Assembly (NCBI GenBank): GCA_045578045.1
Contig: JAZNJM010000023.1
Coordinates: forward strand, 1 to 26,059
DNA from: SIG653 sp045578045
GTDB lineage: Bacteria > Bacillota > Clostridia > Oscillospirales > CAG-382
Length of the DNA: 26,059 nt
Reading direction: 5' to 3'
Below the pieces are notes generated by a model. The model was given only the letters and a program-made list of their open reading frames with translations. It was not told the origin of the DNA and made no database searches. Made by a program: the position numbers and the translations under genes. Positions 23,594-26,059 of this stretch are shown in pieces. How positions within the stretch are numbered: the stretch's first letter is position 1; each line of letters opens with the position of its first letter.

Positions 23594-23622
23594 GATTGAA
23601 GATGAATCGGAGTGAAATAAAA

Positions 23623-24171
23623 ATGGGACAGATAAAAGTTACAAAAACAGATATAGAAGGACTTTGCATTATTGAACCAGCTGTTCACGGAGATAGCCGA
23701 GGTTATTTTATGGAAACATATAATCAGAATGATATGGCAGAAGCTGGACTTAATATGGTTTTTGTGCAGGACAATCAGAGTATGAGCACTAAAGGAGTTC
23801 TTCGCGGTCTTCATTTTCAAAAGAATTTCCCGCAAGGAAAGCTCGTGAGGGTTATTAAAGGCACTGTTTTTGACGTTGCGGTAGATCTTAGAAAAGATAG
23901 CAAAACATATGGAAAGTGGTTTGGAATTGAGTTGTCAGAGGAGAATAAAAAGCAATTTTATATTCCCGAAGGATTTGCTCACGGATTTCTTGTTTTATCT
24001 GATACGGCTGAATTTTTATATAAATGCACGGATTTTTATCATCCCGGAGATGAAGGCGGATTGAGATGGAACGATTCTGATATTGGAATAGATTGGCCCA
24101 TTTCGGAAGATATGACAATATTGTTATCTGAAAAAGATGAAAAACAACCTTTTTTCAGAGACCTGAGATAA
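23623..24171 (+). CDS. rfbC: dTDP-4-dehydrorhamnose 3,5-epimerase
   Basis: This is the third step of dTDP-rhamnose synthesis: double epimerisation at C3 and C5. The 182-aa cupin enzyme has GDSRGYFMETYNQ, GVLRGLHFQ (catalytic His in RGLHF), GKLVRVIKGTVFDVAVDLRK, IPEGFAHGF and EFLYKCTDFYHP, with the active-site Tyr, in family order. The length is that of RmlC. In-frame starts at 23596 (TTG) and 23602 (ATG) exist, but GGAG lies ten bases before ATG 23623, whose product begins MGQIKVTKTDIEG. It completes the four-gene rhamnose set although it is separated from rfbD by a glycosyltransferase gene. Confidence 0.95.
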   Translation: MGQIKVTKTDIEGLCIIEPAVHGDSRGYFMETYNQNDMAEAGLNMVFVQDNQSMSTKGVLRGLHFQKNFPQGKLVRVIKGTVFDVAVDLRKDSKTYGKWFGIELSEENKKQFYIPEGFAHGFLVLSDTAEFLYKCTDFYHPGDEGGLRWNDSDIGIDWPISEDMTILLSEKDEKQPFFRDLR

Positions 24172-24207
24172 TATTTTGCGGAATAAGGAGGTGGATTCAT
24201 TATTTCC

Positions 24208-24231
24208 TTTCAAAACGGTTTTGTTTTGAAA
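24208..24231. terminator. Inverted repeat after rfbC, weak terminator candidate
   Basis: TTTCAAAAC (24208-24216) pairs exactly with GTTTTGAAA (24223-24231) over a six-base loop. There is no T run downstream. AGGAGGT (about 24186) and ACCTCCT (about 24290) nearby are also complementary, so the gap 24172-24348 has more than one possible fold. No gene is visible in it. Confidence 0.35.
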
Positions 24232-24348
24232 CGTATGAAACTCTCGAAATATATGTCAGAAAAATTTATGCTCGAAATAATGTTTAACCTCCTACATATT
24301 TTACAAAAAAATAATTAAGAGCGTTTTGTTTGCTTTTAAGAATTGTTG

Positions 24349-25545
24349 CTATTTTTCGGATTTTTCAGAAGCTATATGTGTAATATGAGCTTTTATTGTT
24401 GTGAACCCCTTTTTTTGCGGAGCGTTTCCATCGCTGACTCCTTCGGGATATTTCCAAAGAGTGATTGTTCCCGAATCGTTTAAGTTTTTTACAATAATTG
24501 AGATTATTGGAAATGCAAACAATCCCAAAATACCAAAGGCTTTAAGTCCTGCATACATCATAATAAGGGTGATTAGGGGATACATTCCAATATAAGAACC
24601 GACTATTTTTGGTTCTATTATCTGTCTTATTATTGTAACGATAACATAAGTTACAAGTAGCCCTATGCCTGTAAAAACGTCCCCTGAAATAATAAGAAAT
24701 ATTCCCCAAGGTACGAGTATTGTTCCCGTTCCTATTATGGGAAGAATATCAACGAGTGATGTTATCAGTGCTACCAAATATGGATAATTCACACCTAAAA
24801 TCGAAAAGGCGATAAGAAGCTCTGAAAACGTTATGAGAATTATAACGGTGTATGCTTTAATATATTTCCACGTTGTGCTAAAAAATTGATTTTTTACAAG
24901 CAAGATGTATTTTTTTGTTTCTCCGTTAAATTGATATGAAAGAAAATAGCTTATTTTTTTGAAGTCAACAGCTATATAGTAAATAGCAATGATGAAAATA
25001 ATAGCAACAACGAAAAAATCTGCAACAAAAGTTATTGTTCCTGTCAGAAATGGCATTATATCAGACGATATATTTGTTGCAATAGTTTGAAAAAGAGAAA
25101 TAATGTTTTCATCAAAATTATTCCAATAATCTGTTAAGACCTTTGAAACGTCAAATATAGGAATAATTGAATTTATTTTTTCGATTAATTCAGAAACTTT
25201 GTTTTCGTCTCGCCTTAGTGATTCAAGAAAAATGGTTATTCTGTCTGAAATGGATGTAAGCTCACTTAATAGCTCTTTTACAGTTATATATCCAACAAAA
25301 AATATAATACCTGATAAAACTATCAGCAAAACTATCGTTGATATACCTCGCGGTATTTTCGTATGCTTATCAATAAAATTTATTGCGGGTTGAAGCATAA
25401 GAGCAACTACCCACGCGGCAATAAATGGGCTTATGAGAGGAACAACATATTTTCCTAAAGAAAAAATAAAAAGCAATATAACCCCAATAAAAGCGGTATA
25501 AAGTAAAAAGGTTGCAATGTTTTTTTGTTTGTCTGTGAAATTCAT
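24349..25545 (-). CDS. AI-2E family membrane protein, YtvI-like
   Basis: A 398-aa integral membrane protein of the AI-2E/YtvI/PerM superfamily. It has paired helices at the N-terminus (about 13-58, LISPFIAAWVVALMLQPAINFI), a soluble helical insert (about 85-150), and a C-terminal bundle with the signature VDILPIIGTGTILVPWGIFL and RQIIEPKIVGSYIGMYPL. The LLPxxGTGxxLVPW form resembles YtvI, a sporulation membrane protein, more than the AI-2 exporter TqsA, so a spore role is possible given the coat genes in the window; this is inference. The C-terminal tail is charged (SDGNAPQKKGF ...). The ribosome site near the ATG is poor, but an AGGAGG lies farther upstream behind a hairpin. Confidence 0.85.
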   Translation of the reverse strand: MNFTDKQKNIATFLLYTAFIGVILLFIFSLGKYVVPLISPFIAAWVVALMLQPAINFIDKHTKIPRGISTIVLLIVLSGIIFFVGYITVKELLSELTSISDRITIFLESLRRDENKVSELIEKINSIIPIFDVSKVLTDYWNNFDENIISLFQTIATNISSDIMPFLTGTITFVADFFVVAIIFIIAIYYIAVDFKKISYFLSYQFNGETKKYILLVKNQFFSTTWKYIKAYTVIILITFSELLIAFSILGVNYPYLVALITSLVDILPIIGTGTILVPWGIFLIISGDVFTGIGLLVTYVIVTIIRQIIEPKIVGSYIGMYPLITLIMMYAGLKAFGILGLFAFPIISIIVKNLNDSGTITLWKYPEGVSDGNAPQKKGFTTIKAHITHIASEKSEK

Positions 25546-25559
25546 ATGTTTTATCGCTT

Positions 25560-25587
25560 TCGGCTCTCGCCGATTGCCGTTCCTCCT
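25560..25587 (-). promoter_or_regulatory. Shine-Dalgarno sequence set back behind a GAGA-tetraloop hairpin
   Basis: On the minus strand AGGAGG (25582-25587) is followed by a 5-bp hairpin TCGGC-GAGA-GCCGA (25560-25573), and the YtvI-like ATG comes at 25545. There is no ATG, GTG or TTG at normal distance from AGGAGG. Folding of the hairpin would bring the two closer, so it may be a structured translation start. Confidence 0.5.
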
Positions 25588-25673
25588 GTTGTATTCTGAT
25601 TTCTGAAATATTATACGCTAAAACTTTTACTTTTATATCATATAATATAAAAAACAAAAATTTTAAAAATCTA

Positions 25674-25702
25674 TTGACAACAGAAAACAAATATGATAAA
25701 AT
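25674..25702 (+). promoter_or_regulatory. Strong promoter in front of the tRNA-like repeats
   Basis: TTGACA (25674-25679), exactly 17 bases, TAAAAT (25697-25702) with an extended TGA just before the -10 element. Transcription would start near 25709, a few bases before the first tRNA-like unit. Only the first unit has it. Confidence 0.8.
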
Positions 25703-25715
25703 AAACTACGGTAAT

Positions 25716-25787
25716 GGCCTGTTAGTCAAGCGGTCAAGACGTCGCCCTCTCTCTCCCCAGTCGCATAGTCGAAATACGCACAAAGCA
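25716..25787 (+). pseudogene. tRNA-Glu(CTC)-like gene with broken 3' half, copy 1
   Basis: The first 36 bases are those expected of a Firmicutes tRNA-Glu: acceptor GGCCTGT, TA, a proper D arm (GTC/GAC stem, GG in the loop), G26, anticodon-stem 5' side TCGCC, and loop CTCTC with anticodon CTC. The 3' side does not follow. TCCCC stands where GGCGA is needed, so the anticodon stem cannot form. The spacing is still tRNA-like: 4-base variable region, GCATA-GTCGAAA-TACGC in the place of the T arm (four of five pairs, loop with TCGAA), ACAAAGC as acceptor (four of seven pairs), then A. So it is either a decayed tRNA or a 5' half joined to other DNA. It is unlikely to be a working tRNA. Confidence 0.65.
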
Positions 25788-25800
25788 TAGCTTTGTTTCT
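25780..25800 (+). terminator. Hairpin with T-rich tail at the end of the tRNA-like unit
   Basis: ACAAAGC (25780-25786) and GCTTTGT (25790-25796) form a perfect 7-bp stem with loop ATA, followed by TTCTATTTCTCC. With the promoter at 25674 it frames a transcript of about 90 bases. The same hairpin recurs in the second unit (25995-26011). Confidence 0.5.
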
Positions 25801-25930
25801 ATTTCTCCTTGCTTGGTGGGGTATCGCTTCGCGAAAACAGTCCATTGGACTATTTTCACTCGCTCACAGCGAAGGCAGAAAAACAAGTTGAATTTAAAAT
25901 AAATATCCTTAAAAAAATAAATATCTTTAT

Positions 25931-26002
25931 GGCCTGTTAGTCAAGCGGTCAAGACGTCGCCCTCTCTCTCCCCAGTCGCATAATCGAAATACGCACAAAG
26001 CA
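25931..26002 (+). pseudogene. tRNA-Glu(CTC)-like gene with broken 3' half, copy 2
   Basis: It is identical to copy 1 except A at 25983 in place of G (T-loop position). No promoter like the one at 25674 lies before it; the preceding 35 bases are A/T-rich with a short direct repeat (ATAAATATC twice). The same reasons for calling it non-functional apply. Confidence 0.65.
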
Positions 26003-26059
26003 TAGCTTTGTTTCTATTTCTCCTTGCTTGGTGGGGTATCGCTTCGCGAAAACAGTCCA

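Larger units (their letters stand above)
25716..26059 (+). repeat. Tandem 215-bp repeat, at least 1.6 units, each starting with a tRNA-Glu 5' half
   Basis: The unit 25716-25930 is followed at once by a second from 25931, which runs off the window at 26059. Over the 129 bases shared there is one difference (G25768 versus A25983). Each unit contains a tRNA-like head, the hairpin ACAAAGC/GCTTTGT and a segment with three small palindromes (TCGC/GCGA, AGTCC/GGACT, CGCT/AGCG). The repeat may extend to the right. Near-identity means recent duplication, gene conversion or an assembly effect. Confidence 0.85.

Noticed and set aside
24184..24300. Small gene behind the AGGAGG at about 24186
   Set aside because: The only frame with a start codon near it gives about 12 residues, and the AGGAGGT has a complementary ACCTCCT downstream, so it is not taken as a gene.
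25716..25930. Functional tRNA-Glu with a small intron in the anticodon loop
   Set aside because: I searched the 215-bp unit for a matching 3' half (GGCGA, T arm and ACAGGCC) and found none.

Overview
The window looks like a chromosomal segment of an uncultured, low-GC, spore-forming member of the Clostridia (Firmicutes), probably close to the Ruminococcaceae/Oscillospiraceae. The reasons are AT-rich intergenic DNA, strong AGGAGG-type ribosome sites, textbook TTGACA-17-TATAAT promoters, an rny-ymdB pair, a CotF-type spore-coat gene pair and a YtvI-like membrane protein. Genus assignment is inference. Most of the window is ordinary housekeeping DNA; the last third carries a surface-polysaccharide cluster, and both ends lie in direct repeats.

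Layout. (1) 1-3079, minus strand: an operon of rny (RNase Y), ymdB (metallophosphoesterase) and yajC (Sec accessory protein), with a long leader and, downstream, overlapping hairpins and a 39-bp direct repeat. (2) 3445-7789, plus strand: a cysteine desulfurase, a DUF4190 protein with a Pro/Gln-rich repeat head, a DUF2752 membrane protein, then a lipoprotein with class A beta-lactamase-like motifs followed one base later by an unrecognised 116-aa protein. (3) 7966-8405, minus strand: two small spore-coat genes, the 57-aa one newly called here. (4) 8571-10341, plus strand: a metallo-beta-lactamase-fold hydrolase and a membrane-anchored surface protein with a discoidin-like domain. (5) 10570-13032, minus strand: a secreted Ig-like repeat protein and a membrane-bound TPR protein. 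(6) 13299-16899, plus strand: ung, maf, a DUF368 membrane protein and serS, probably one operon. (7) 17128-24171, plus strand: a GT61-type glycosyltransferase, a putative fucosyltransferase-like protein, and a complete dTDP-L-rhamnose set rfbA-rfbB-rfbD-rfbC with a family 2 glycosyltransferase between rfbD and rfbC. (8) 24349-25545, minus strand: an AI-2E/YtvI-type membrane protein. (9) 25674-26059: a very strong promoter in front of tandem 215-bp repeats, each starting with the 5' half of a tRNA-Glu(CTC).

How the genes work together. Region 7 makes activated L-rhamnose (RfbA, RfbB, RfbC, RfbD) and supplies three transferases that could build a rhamnose-containing surface glycan. Regions 4 and 5 add cell-surface proteins. 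Regions 1 and 6 are RNA turnover, DNA repair, nucleotide sanitation and translation. The strongest candidate for something undescribed is the tandem tRNA-Glu-like array at the right end, which could express short tRNA-like RNAs. It could also be a tRNA pseudogene array or an assembly artefact.
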